5,109 bases of DNA, from NCBI GenBank assembly GCA_009779595.1, contig WRDZ01000056.1, positions 1-5,109 on the forward strand, in the 5' to 3' direction. This stretch comes from Alphaproteobacteria bacterium. Lineage in GTDB: Bacteria; Pseudomonadota; Alphaproteobacteria; WRDZ01. Under the pieces are notes generated by a model, which worked only from the letters and a program-made list of their open reading frames with translations, ran no database searches and was not told the origin of the DNA. Within the stretch, counting starts at the first letter, position 1. The number at the start of each line of letters is the position of its first letter. Shown here piece after piece: positions 1 through 5,109 of this stretch. The position numbers and the translations under genes were made by a program.

Positions 1-341
1 CCAGGCAGCCCGCGGACCATCAAGGCGACTTTGCCGTGCTTGCCCAGGCGCGCGGCGAGCCTCAGCCCGGGGTTTTGGCCGCGACCGTCCCACAGGCCCC
101 GCCGGCTGCCCCGGCCGCGCAGGAAACCGGACAGGCGCATGCGGCAGCCGCTTCGGCACAGGAAACGGCGGAATCGGCGGAATCGGCCATCGCCTCGGTC
201 GTGACGTCAGGGGCTGTGACAGCAGTGGTCCCGCCGCGTACGCCCGAGGTTCCTATGGAAGAAGAATGGGAAGACACCGCCACCCAGCGTTTCAACGAGC
301 TCCTTGCCGCCCATACCGCCCGTCTGGCAAGGCGCGACTAG
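1..341 (+). CDS. C-terminal fragment of unrecognised protein with Ala/Pro-rich tail
   Basis: An open frame (codons starting at base 3) runs in from the left edge with no stop until TAG at 339-341, so about 112 residues of the C-terminus are visible and the true start lies outside. A GTG at 36 is an in-frame codon but has no convincing ribosome binding site, and I do not take it as the start. The visible part is low complexity: mostly Ala, Pro, Gln, Glu, Ser and Thr, with the motif AQET appearing twice and AES twice in tandem. It closes with an acidic then basic, probably helical end (EEEWEDTATQRFNELL...TARLARRD). There are no membrane segments and no catalytic motif. This looks like a disordered linker or tail after a folded domain that is off the window. 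I do not recognise the family. It lies 96 bases before hfq on the same strand, but the promoter candidate in that gap suggests separate transcription of hfq. Confidence 0.6.
   Translation, partial: RQPADHQGDFAVLAQARGEPQPGVLAATVPQAPPAAPAAQETGQAHAAAASAQETAESAESAIASVVTSGAVTAVVPPRTPEVPMEEEWEDTATQRFNELLAAHTARLARRD
166..187 (+). repeat. 9-bp in-frame tandem repeat (CGGCGGAAT x2 plus CGGC)
   Basis: Two exact copies of CGGCGGAAT at 166-174 and 175-183 are followed by a partial third unit (CGGC, 184-187). The unit is a multiple of three, so it duplicates the residues A-E-S without shifting the frame. It sits inside the low-complexity tail and looks like ordinary replication slippage in a tolerant region. 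Confidence 0.7.
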
Positions 342-378
342 GGTTTAGCGGCCGCGGTATTCCAAGGTTATTTTTTTG

Positions 379-417
379 TTGGCTTTTATATTTTTTGCGC
401 TATCATTAAAATATAAT
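379..417 (+). promoter_or_regulatory. Candidate promoter for hfq
   Basis: Within an AT-rich gap, TTGGCT (379-384) and TATCAT (401-406) form a sigma70-like pair with a 16-base spacer, matching the TTGACA/TATAAT consensus at about nine of twelve positions. A perfect TATAAT also occurs at 412-417, but no acceptable -35 lies at the right distance, and its start site would fall almost on the ribosome binding site (AAGGAG, 426-431). I favour the first pair, which predicts a short leader of about 25 bases. The match is by eye only. Confidence 0.45.
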
Positions 418-437
418 CAATAAAAAAGGAGAAAACC

Positions 438-680
438 ATGAAAGAGCCAAGCGGCGATAAAAGCCAACACATCCAAAGCGCTTTTCTTAACAGGATAAAA
501 GAGGAAAAAGCCCCGGTGACGGTGTTCCTGATGAACGGGGTCAAGCTGCAGGGGATTATCACCGATTTCGACAACTATACCATGGTGCTGCGGCGCGACG
601 GGATAAACCAGCTTTTGTTCAAGCAGGCCGTGTCCACCATAATGCCGGGGCAGCCGATAAACGTGGACGGCCAAAGCTGA
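438..680 (+). CDS. hfq: RNA-binding protein Hfq
   Basis: Hfq is a ring-shaped hexameric Sm-like RNA chaperone of the cytoplasm that binds small RNAs and mRNA and modulates translation and RNA decay. The 80-residue product has both Sm motifs: Sm1 around residues 27-47 (VTVFLMNGVKLQG...FDNY) and Sm2 around 59-70 (LLFKQAVSTIMP). Expected contacts are visible: Q13 (E. coli Q8), Y47 (F42) and K62 (K56) for the proximal U-binding pocket, and F30, G34, K36, L37, Q38 for the distal face. Oddly, the usual His after that Lys (E. coli H57) is Gln at residue 63. The arginine-rich rim (RRER in E. coli) is reduced to KEEK at 21-24. The C-terminal tail after the Sm core is only about ten residues. LRRDG and STIMPGQP resemble alphaproteobacterial Hfq. 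The ATG at 438 has AAGGAG six bases upstream. The stop codon shares one base with the next start. Confidence 0.96.
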   Translation: MKEPSGDKSQHIQSAFLNRIKEEKAPVTVFLMNGVKLQGIITDFDNYTMVLRRDGINQLLFKQAVSTIMPGQPINVDGQS

Positions 681-1219
681 TGAGGAAAGCGGCGGCTATC
701 CTTGTGCTGATGGGGCTGCTGTGGGGCTGCGACTCGGGGCAAGTGGCTGTGGATGCCGTGAAGAACGCGTTCATATTGCCCAATCAGTACAGGACGGTCC
801 TGCGCGCGTTAAGCGACAATCCGTACCTGCATATCGAAAAGTGGGAGCGCAGGAAAGACGTTGTCGCCGTGACTATGCGCTTCAACGTCAAGGAAGCGCT
901 GGACAGCCGGCAGATAAGGGCCAGGTTCGAAGAATTGCACTTGCCCCCGCATGTTTACGGCTACACGCTGGAAAGGATAAAATCCTTTGTTGTAACGCTT
1001 GAATACGGCCCGCCGCCCGACCCGGCAAGCAATACGGCGAACTTCCTGGGCGGGTGGTTCCAGGTCAGGTACACCGACTTCTTCAACAGGGAGCATAGTT
1101 TGCCCCCAATGTGGGACAACCAAATCGGCATCGAGGACCTGCGGCAGATTTACGAGGGCGACGTGCCGGCCTTCTTCATGGGGGTTGTCGGGCTGGTCGC
1201 CGAAGCCGGAGTGCCATAG
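680..1219 (+). CDS. Predicted lipoprotein of unknown function, coupled to hfq
   Basis: This encodes a 179-residue protein I do not recognise. The N-terminus is a classic lipoprotein signal: two basic residues (R2, K3), a hydrophobic core (residues 4-15) and a lipobox-like LLWGC with C17 as the predicted lipidated cysteine; Trp at -2 is unusual. Asp follows the cysteine (D18). In E. coli this acts as a Lol-avoidance signal that keeps lipoproteins in the inner membrane, but the rule is not universal across proteobacteria. The mature part (about 162 residues) is mixed alpha/beta in appearance, with no further membrane segment, no second cysteine and no catalytic motif; it has a Pro-rich stretch (YGPPPDPAS, around 113-121). 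The start overlaps the hfq stop (TGATG) and lacks a clear ribosome binding site, so translation probably depends on hfq. Eight of its thirteen Arg codons are AGG, far more than in gyrA, suggesting lower expression or a different history. Coding status is strong; function is unknown. Confidence 0.85.
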   Translation: MRKAAAILVLMGLLWGCDSGQVAVDAVKNAFILPNQYRTVLRALSDNPYLHIEKWERRKDVVAVTMRFNVKEALDSRQIRARFEELHLPPHVYGYTLERIKSFVVTLEYGPPPDPASNTANFLGGWFQVRYTDFFNREHSLPPMWDNQIGIEDLRQIYEGDVPAFFMGVVGLVAEAGVP

Positions 1220-1304
1220 CGCGCGTCCACAGTCGGGAATCATTGCCTTAGGGGAACATAGTTTTTGCGATTTTTCCGATAGTGCGTCCGTCCGTCCCAA
1301 GGCG

Positions 1305-1371
1305 GCGCGCGCCCGCTCGCTTCCGGCTCGCTTTTGCGTGCTTGCCCGGGCGTTCGCGCTTTCCATTTTTT
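1305..1371 (+). terminator. GC-rich hairpin plus T-tract; probable intrinsic terminator
   Basis: GCGCGCGCCCG (1305-1315) pairs with CGGGCG-TT-CGCGC (1347-1359), giving an 11-base-pair stem interrupted by a two-base TT bulge. The loop is about 31 bases. The 3' side is followed by TTTCCATTTTTT (1360-1371). This fits a rho-independent terminator for the hfq-lipoprotein transcript, 85 bases after its stop codon. The large loop and the bulge are atypical, and a dispersed palindromic repeat that also terminates transcription is an alternative. Confidence 0.5.
1315..1333 (+). repeat. Direct repeat GCTCGCTT x2 inside the hairpin loop
   Basis: Two exact copies of GCTCGCTT lie at 1315-1322 and 1326-1333, one helical turn (11 bases) apart, separated by CCG. 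They occupy most of the 5' half of the hairpin loop. No function can be assigned from sequence alone. Confidence 0.55.
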
Positions 1372-1383
1372 ATACCATAAATT

Positions 1384-1399
1384 CGTTGTAAAATCAACG
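1384..1399. repeat. Small inverted repeat CGTTG-TAAAAT-CAACG
   Basis: Perfect five-base arms flank a six-base AT-only loop. It lies about 90 bases before the ssb -10 box. It could be a protein-binding palindrome or a weak RNA hairpin, but arms this short also arise by chance. Confidence 0.3.
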
Positions 1400-1489
1400 C
1401 CAACGCCTTCAATCGTGCCGTTGCCGGAAATATTTGCATAAAACCGGCCGCAAACGCATTTTTCTCTAGCGCATTTGTGGGTTTTACGC

Positions 1490-1495
1490 TATAAT
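1490..1495 (+). promoter_or_regulatory. Consensus -10 box (TATAAT) upstream of ssb
   Basis: A perfect TATAAT lies 46 bases before the ssb ATG in AT-rich DNA, predicting a transcript start near 1502. No good -35 hexamer is seen 15-19 bases upstream and there is no TGn extension, so it may need an activator or be only part of the signal. It would drive ssb-gyrA-rlmH. Confidence 0.45.
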
Positions 1496-1504
1496 AAATC
1501 TAAG

Positions 1505-1518
1505 TAAACAGGTGTTTA
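1505..1518. promoter_or_regulatory. Candidate operator: inverted repeat TAAACA-GG-TGTTTA
   Basis: Perfect six-base arms around a GG centre sit just downstream of the TATAAT box, where a bound protein would block transcription of ssb and gyrA. It does not match the alphaproteobacterial LexA pattern (GTTC-N7-GTTC) or the E. coli SOS box. A role as an operator is inferred only from symmetry and position. Confidence 0.35.
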
Positions 1519-1541
1519 TAACTATAGCAAAAGGTGCAGAT

Positions 1542-2006
1542 ATGGCAGGCAGCGTTAATAAAGTGATTCTTGTAGGGAATCTGGGCCGCGACCCCGAAGT
1601 CCGGCAGGCGGGCAGCGGGGCCAAGGTGGTCAGTTTTTCGATGGCCACGTCGGAAAACTGGAAGGACAAGTCCGGGCAGCGCCAGGAAAAGACCGAGTGG
1701 CACCGCATCGTGATTTTCAACCCCAACCTGGCCGAAGTCGCCGAAAAGTACCTGCGCAAGGGCAGCAAGGTCTATATCGAAGGCAGCCTTCAGACGCGCA
1801 AGTGGAACGACCAGTCCGGGCAGGAAAAGTACACGACCGAGGTGGTCCTTGGCAACTTCCGCGGAGAGCTGGCTTTGCTTGACAGCAAGCCGGGCAGCGG
1901 CGGTTCGCAGGGCGGTTACGAGGATTCCGGCAGCCAGCCCCAGTCAAGCCAGGGTTGGGACAACGCGTCGGCCGGCACGGTTGCGGACGACGAGATACCG
2001 TTCTAG
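1542..2006 (+). CDS. ssb: Single-stranded DNA-binding protein Ssb
   Basis: Ssb coats single-stranded DNA as a homotetramer during replication, repair and recombination, and recruits partner proteins through its C-terminal tip. The 154-residue product has an OB fold at about 1-112, opening with MAGSVNKVILVGNLGRDPE. The DNA-stacking aromatics are present at W40, W53, F59 and W88 (equivalents of E. coli W40, W54, F60, W88). A Gly/Ser/Gln-rich disordered linker spans about 115-147, and the chain ends in the acidic partner-binding tip DDEIPF, close to the canonical DDDIPF. I chose the ATG at 1542: it gives the standard family N-terminus and has AAGGTG (1531-1536) five bases upstream. An in-frame GTG at 1512 would add ten atypical residues and overlaps the palindrome. 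Only 28 bases separate it from gyrA, so the two are probably co-transcribed, as is common in Alphaproteobacteria. Confidence 0.96.
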   Translation: MAGSVNKVILVGNLGRDPEVRQAGSGAKVVSFSMATSENWKDKSGQRQEKTEWHRIVIFNPNLAEVAEKYLRKGSKVYIEGSLQTRKWNDQSGQEKYTTEVVLGNFRGELALLDSKPGSGGSQGGYEDSGSQPQSSQGWDNASAGTVADDEIPF

Positions 2007-2034
2007 TTGAAACTGGTCTAGCAAGGGGGTTTTC

Positions 2035-4716
2035 ATGACCGCACAGAATCCCGCGGGCGCGGGGCAGGATATAATTGCCGTCGATATCGAAACCGAGATG
2101 GAGCGCTCGTTCCTCGACTATTCGATGAGCGTGATTGTCGGACGCGCTTTGCCAGACGTGCGCGACGGGCTCAAGCCCGTGCACAGGCGCATAATGTACA
2201 CGATGGAGGAAAAGGGCTATACCCCCGGCAAGCCTTTCCGCAAATGCGCGCGCATCGTCGGGGACGTGATGGGGCAATACCACCCGCACGGCGACATGGC
2301 AATTTATGACACCCTGGTGCGCCTGGCCCAGCCGTTCAGCATGGGGGCCGTGCTGGTCGACGGGCAGGGCAACTTCGGGTCCGTGGACGGCGACGCGGCC
2401 GCGGCCAGCCGTTACACCGAGGCGCGCATGGCCAAAATCGGCGAGTACCTGACCGCGGACATCGACAAGGACACGGTTGACTTCGTGCCCAACTATGACG
2501 AAAGCCTTATGGAACCGACGGTGCTGCCAGCGCGCTTCCCCAACCTTCTGGTCAACGGCACGGGGGGCATAGCGGTGGGCATGGCCACGAACATCGCTCC
2601 TCACAACCTGGGCGAGGTGCTGACGGCCTGCTGCGCGTACATCGACAACGACCAAATCACCGAAGAAGAGCTGATGGAAATCGTGCCCGCTCCGGACTTC
2701 CCGACGGGCGGGGTGATACTTGGCCGCGGCGGCGCGCGCGAGGCGTACATGACGGGGCGCGGCAGTGTCGTGATGCGGGCAAAGGCGGAAATCGAGGAAA
2801 TCCGCAAGGACCGCATGGCCATCATCGTGACCGAAATACCGTACCAGGTGAACAAGGCGTCGATGATAATCCGCGTGGCCGAGCTGGTCAAGGAAAAGAC
2901 CATCGAAGGCATCGCCGAAATCCGCGACGAGTCCGACCGCCACGGCATACGCGCGGTGTTCGAGCTTAAGCGCGACGCACAGCCCGACGTGGTGCTGAAC
3001 CAGCTGTACAAATACTCAAGCATGCAGACCAGCTTCAGCATGAACATGCTGGCCATAAACGCGGGCAGGCCGCAGCTGATGAACCTGCGCCAGATAATAC
3101 GCACGTTCGTCGAGTTCCGCGAGGAAGTCGTGCGCCGCCGCACCGTGCACCTTTTGGGCAAGGCCCGCGACAGGGGGCACATTTTGGTGGGGCAGGCCAT
3201 TGCGGTCGCCAACCTGGACGAGGTGATAAAGATAATAAAGCAGGCTCCGACCCCGGCCGCGGCCGCGGAAAGCCTGATGGCCAAGAAGTGGCCGGCCGAG
3301 GACGCGCGCGACGTCATCGCCCTTATCGCCGACCATGAGCACAAGCTTGACGAAACCGGCAGTTACAGGCTTAGCGAGGCCCAGACCAAGGCCATACTTG
3401 AACTTACCCTGCGCCGCCTTACGGGCCTGGAGCGCGACAAGATACACGCCGAGCTGCGCGACATAGCCGTGGAAATAGCCGACCTGCTGGAAACCCTTGG
3501 CAGCCGCGAAAAACTGTACAGAATAATCCGGGCCGAGCTGGCCGAGGTCAAGGACAAGTTCGCCATACCGCGCGTATCCCAGATTGTGGCGGGCGATTTC
3601 GACCAGGACGACGAGGACCTTATCCCGCGCGAGGACATGGCCGTGACAATCACCGGCGGCGGATACATCAAGCGCGTGCCGCTGTCCACGTACAACGTGC
3701 AGAACCGCGGGGGCAAGGGGCGCAACGCCATGGCCACCAAGGAAGAGGATTTCGTCGAGCACCTTCTGGTGACGAACACTCATACCCCGCTGCTGTTCTT
3801 CTCGTCCAAGGGCAAGGTGTACAAGCTTAAGACATACAGGCTGCCGCAGGGCACCCCGCAAAGCCAGGGCCGCGCGCTGGTCAACCTTCTGCCGGTCGAG
3901 CAGGGGGAAACCATATCGACGGTCATGGCAATCCCCGCAACCGAGGCCGAATGTGCGGGGCAAAGCATCATGTTCGCCACGGCCAGCGGCAACGTGCGGC
4001 GCAACCGCCTGGAGGATTTCTTCAACGTGCAGTCCAACGGCAAAATCGCGATGAAGCTGGACCAGGGCGACAGCCTTATCGGCGTGCAGGTGTGCAACGA
4101 AAACCAGGACATAATACTGGCGGCCAGGAACGGCAAGTGCGTGCGCTTCCCGGTCACGGAAATAAGGGTGTTCGCAAGCAGGAGCTCGGACGGGATACGC
4201 GGCATGCGGCTGGCCCCGAAAGATGAAATCGTGTCAATGTCGGTCGTCAACCATGTGAACTACGACATCGACATGCGCGAGGCCTATCTGAAGCGCCGGC
4301 GCGACGAAACCGCGGACACCGGGCTGACCGAGGCCGAATACGAAGAGATGGCGGCCAAGGACCAGATACTGCTGACCGTGTCCAGCGAGGGCGTGGGCAA
4401 GCGCTCGAGCGCGTACGAATACCGCATCACGGCGCGCGGCGGGTCGGGCGTGACCAACATGGATTTGCCCAAGGGCGCAGCGGTTTTGGCTACTTTCCCG
4501 GTCACCGAGAACGACGAGATTATGCTTGTCACCGACGGCGGCAAGCTTATACGGCTGTCCGTAAGCCAGATACGACTGGCCGGGCGCGCCACTAAGGGCG
4601 TGATTTTGTTCCGCACCGGCGGCGGGGAAAAAGTAGTGTCGGTTTCGCGCATAGAAGAGGGAAGCGGCGGCGATGATAACGATTGCGGCGATGGGGATAT
4701 TGAAGCCGGGGCCTGA
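2035..4716 (+). CDS. gyrA: DNA gyrase subunit A
   Basis: GyrA is the breakage-reunion subunit of the A2B2 gyrase that introduces negative supercoils using ATP hydrolysed by GyrB (not in this window). The 893-residue protein is full length. The winged-helix/tower/coiled-coil region spans about 1-535, with catalytic R126-Y127 in the motif ASRYTEARM. The C-terminal DNA-wrapping beta-pinwheel covers about 540-870 and carries the gyrase-defining GyrA box at 556-562 as QNRGGKG (E. coli QRRGGKG). This identifies it as GyrA rather than ParC. An inserted charged segment at about 742-782 is characteristic of alphaproteobacterial GyrA. In the quinolone region (HPHGDMAIYD), Met88 replaces E. coli Ser83 while Asp92 (Asp87) is kept. 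The tail is acidic (EEGSGGDDNDCGDGD). The ATG at 2035 has AAGGGGG (2023-2029) five bases upstream. About 28 of its 66 Ile codons are ATA by hand count. Its last 44 bases overlap rlmH. Confidence 0.98.
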   Translation: MTAQNPAGAGQDIIAVDIETEMERSFLDYSMSVIVGRALPDVRDGLKPVHRRIMYTMEEKGYTPGKPFRKCARIVGDVMGQYHPHGDMAIYDTLVRLAQPFSMGAVLVDGQGNFGSVDGDAAAASRYTEARMAKIGEYLTADIDKDTVDFVPNYDESLMEPTVLPARFPNLLVNGTGGIAVGMATNIAPHNLGEVLTACCAYIDNDQITEEELMEIVPAPDFPTGGVILGRGGAREAYMTGRGSVVMRAKAEIEEIRKDRMAIIVTEIPYQVNKASMIIRVAELVKEKTIEGIAEIRDESDRHGIRAVFELKRDAQPDVVLNQLYKYSSMQTSFSMNMLAINAGRPQLMNLRQIIRTFVEFREEVVRRRTVHLLGKARDRGHILVGQAIAVANLDEVIKIIKQAPTPAAAAESLMAKKWPAEDARDVIALIADHEHKLDETGSYRLSEAQTKAILELTLRRLTGLERDKIHAELRDIAVEIADLLETLGSREKLYRIIRAELAEVKDKFAIPRVSQIVAGDFDQDDEDLIPREDMAVTITGGGYIKRVPLSTYNVQNRGGKGRNAMATKEEDFVEHLLVTNTHTPLLFFSSKGKVYKLKTYRLPQGTPQSQGRALVNLLPVEQGETISTVMAIPATEAECAGQSIMFATASGNVRRNRLEDFFNVQSNGKIAMKLDQGDSLIGVQVCNENQDIILAARNGKCVRFPVTEIRVFASRSSDGIRGMRLAPKDEIVSMSVVNHVNYDIDMREAYLKRRRDETADTGLTEAEYEEMAAKDQILLTVSSEGVGKRSSAYEYRITARGGSGVTNMDLPKGAAVLATFPVTENDEIMLVTDGGKLIRLSVSQIRLAGRATKGVILFRTGGGEKVVSVSRIEEGSGGDDNDCGDGDIEAGA

Positions 4717-5089
4717 GAAGACCCTGGTCGACAGGTATCTGGAATGGTCGCGCTATAAGTTTTCGGTGCGGGAATTCGACGCGCGGAAAACCAAGGACTG
4801 CGACCGCGCCCTGCTGTCCGCGTGCCCGGCGGGCTCGTACAAAATCGCCTTGGACGAGGGCGGCAAACAGCTTGATTCGCAACAGTTCGCGGAAATTTTG
4901 CGCAAGCATGCCGACGTGGCCTTCATGATAGGGGCGGCCGACGGCCACGGAGCCTTGGTCAGGGAAAGCTCGGATTTGTCGCTGTCGCTGGGGCGCATGA
5001 CAATGGCCCACGCCCTGGCGCGCGTCGTGCTGGCCGAGCAGATATACCGCGCCCACACCATAATCACCGGACACCCGTACCACAGGTAG
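4673..5089 (+). CDS. rlmH: 23S rRNA pseudouridine-1915 N3-methyltransferase RlmH, short form
   Basis: RlmH is a small SPOUT-class (trefoil knot) methyltransferase that acts as a homodimer on assembled 70S ribosomes, methylating pseudouridine 1915 in helix 69 of 23S rRNA with S-adenosylmethionine. The 138-residue product shows the family landmarks: N-terminal strand ITIAAMGILKPGPE, strand YKIALDEGGKQ (56-66), the SAM-binding loop FMIGAADGHG (84-93), knot segment LSLSLGRMTMAHALARVVLAEQIYRA (split here over 102-127), and the near-invariant C-terminal HPYHR. The protein is about 17 residues shorter than E. coli RlmH (155); the missing part falls in the helical region around residues 33-50. The second Gly of the usual IGG loop is Ala (residue 88). 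The ATG at 4673 matches the family N-terminus and has AGGGA about ten bases upstream, inside gyrA; a later ATG at 4691 would lose the first strand. The 44-base overlap suggests translational coupling to gyrA. No terminator is visible before the window ends. Confidence 0.93.
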   Translation: MITIAAMGILKPGPEKTLVDRYLEWSRYKFSVREFDARKTKDCDRALLSACPAGSYKIALDEGGKQLDSQQFAEILRKHADVAFMIGAADGHGALVRESSDLSLSLGRMTMAHALARVVLAEQIYRAHTIITGHPYHR

Positions 5090-5109
5090 GTCATCTGTCC
5101 CGAGAAACA

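Larger units (their letters stand above)
1220..1541. other. 322-base non-coding region between the lipoprotein gene and ssb
   Basis: I see no convincing gene here. The frames open on either strand give low-complexity Arg/Ala/Ser-rich translations without a ribosome binding site. The region holds a GTCC triplet repeat (1286-1297), a large GC-rich hairpin with a T-tract (1305-1371), a small inverted repeat (1384-1399), a tandem AACGCC pair (1396-1407), two CGCATTT copies 15 bases apart (1455-1461, 1470-1476), the ssb -10 box (1490-1495) and an inverted repeat at the probable ssb transcript start (1505-1518). No tRNA cloverleaf was found by eye. A small RNA cannot be excluded. Confidence 0.6.

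Noticed and set aside
341..378. Terminator after the first gene (GC-rich block followed by a run of seven T)
   Set aside because: GCGGCCGC and CCAAGG are self-complementary but I could not build a stable stem with a proper loop directly before the T-run.
1254..1290. Possible SOS (LexA) box around GAAC at 1255
   Set aside because: No second GTTC or GAAC half-site at the required seven-base spacing, and it lies too far from the ssb start.
999..1391. Plus-strand open frame of 130 codons overlapping the lipoprotein gene in another frame
   Set aside because: It overlaps the better supported lipoprotein frame, has Arg/Ser/Thr-rich low-quality content and runs through the hairpin region.
1248..1439. 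Minus-strand open frame of 63 codons in the region before ssb
   Set aside because: Its translation is low-complexity Lys/Arg/Ala-rich, it has no ribosome binding site, and it lies across the GC-rich hairpin; it looks like a by-product of the repeat.
1512..1541. GTG at 1512 as the ssb start, adding ten residues
   Set aside because: The family begins at MAGSVNKV, and AAGGTG is correctly placed for the ATG at 1542; the GTG has no ribosome binding site and lies in the palindrome.
1717..2943. Long minus-strand open frame of 408 codons opposite ssb and gyrA
   Set aside because: It spans the highly conserved ssb and gyrA genes on the other strand, is His/Arg-rich and resembles no protein; such frames are expected opposite GC-rich coding DNA.
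3016..3963. Minus-strand open frame of 315 codons opposite gyrA
   Set aside because: Entirely antisense to conserved gyrA codons, with no recognisable motif or initiation signal.
1..5109. CRISPR array, insertion sequence, tRNA or phage/defence genes
   Set aside because: No regularly spaced repeats, transposase motifs, terminal inverted repeats or cloverleaf structures were seen; apart from the unidentified lipoprotein and the left-edge fragment, the genes are core housekeeping genes.

Overview
The window looks like chromosomal DNA from an alphaproteobacterium whose lineage I cannot fix more closely. Three things point there. Hfq carries the alphaproteobacterial-style stretch LRRDG...STIMPGQP. 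The GyrA C-terminal domain has the extra segment (YLKRRR...EAEYEEMAAKDQ) typical of that class. And ssb sits directly upstream of gyrA, a common alphaproteobacterial arrangement. Coding DNA is GC-rich, while the two promoter regions are strikingly AT-rich. An oddity for a GC-rich genome is the heavy use of the isoleucine codon ATA in most genes here.

Layout, all genes on the + strand: (1) 1-341, the C-terminal part of an unrecognised gene with an Ala/Pro-rich tail. (2) 342-437, an AT-rich gap with a good promoter candidate and a strong ribosome binding site. (3) 438-680 hfq, overlapping by one base a gene (680-1219) for a small predicted lipoprotein of unknown function. (4) 1220-1541, a 322-base non-coding region with a large GC-rich hairpin followed by a T-tract (probable terminator or dispersed palindromic repeat), two small inverted repeats and a consensus -10 box before ssb. 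(5) 1542-2006 ssb, 28 bases, 2035-4716 gyrA, then 4673-5089 rlmH overlapping the end of gyrA by 44 bases. The window ends 20 bases after rlmH.

Functionally there are two units. One is post-transcriptional control (Hfq) translationally coupled to an envelope lipoprotein. The other is a replication/topology/ribosome unit: single-stranded DNA binding (Ssb), negative supercoiling (GyrA) and 23S rRNA pseudouridine methylation (RlmH). I found no defence system, CRISPR array, transposon or tRNA. The points most worth checking are the Hfq-coupled lipoprotein, Met at the GyrA quinolone-contact Ser position, replacement of the conserved Hfq His by Gln, the shortened RlmH overlapping gyrA, the intergenic hairpin, and the ATA codon bias.
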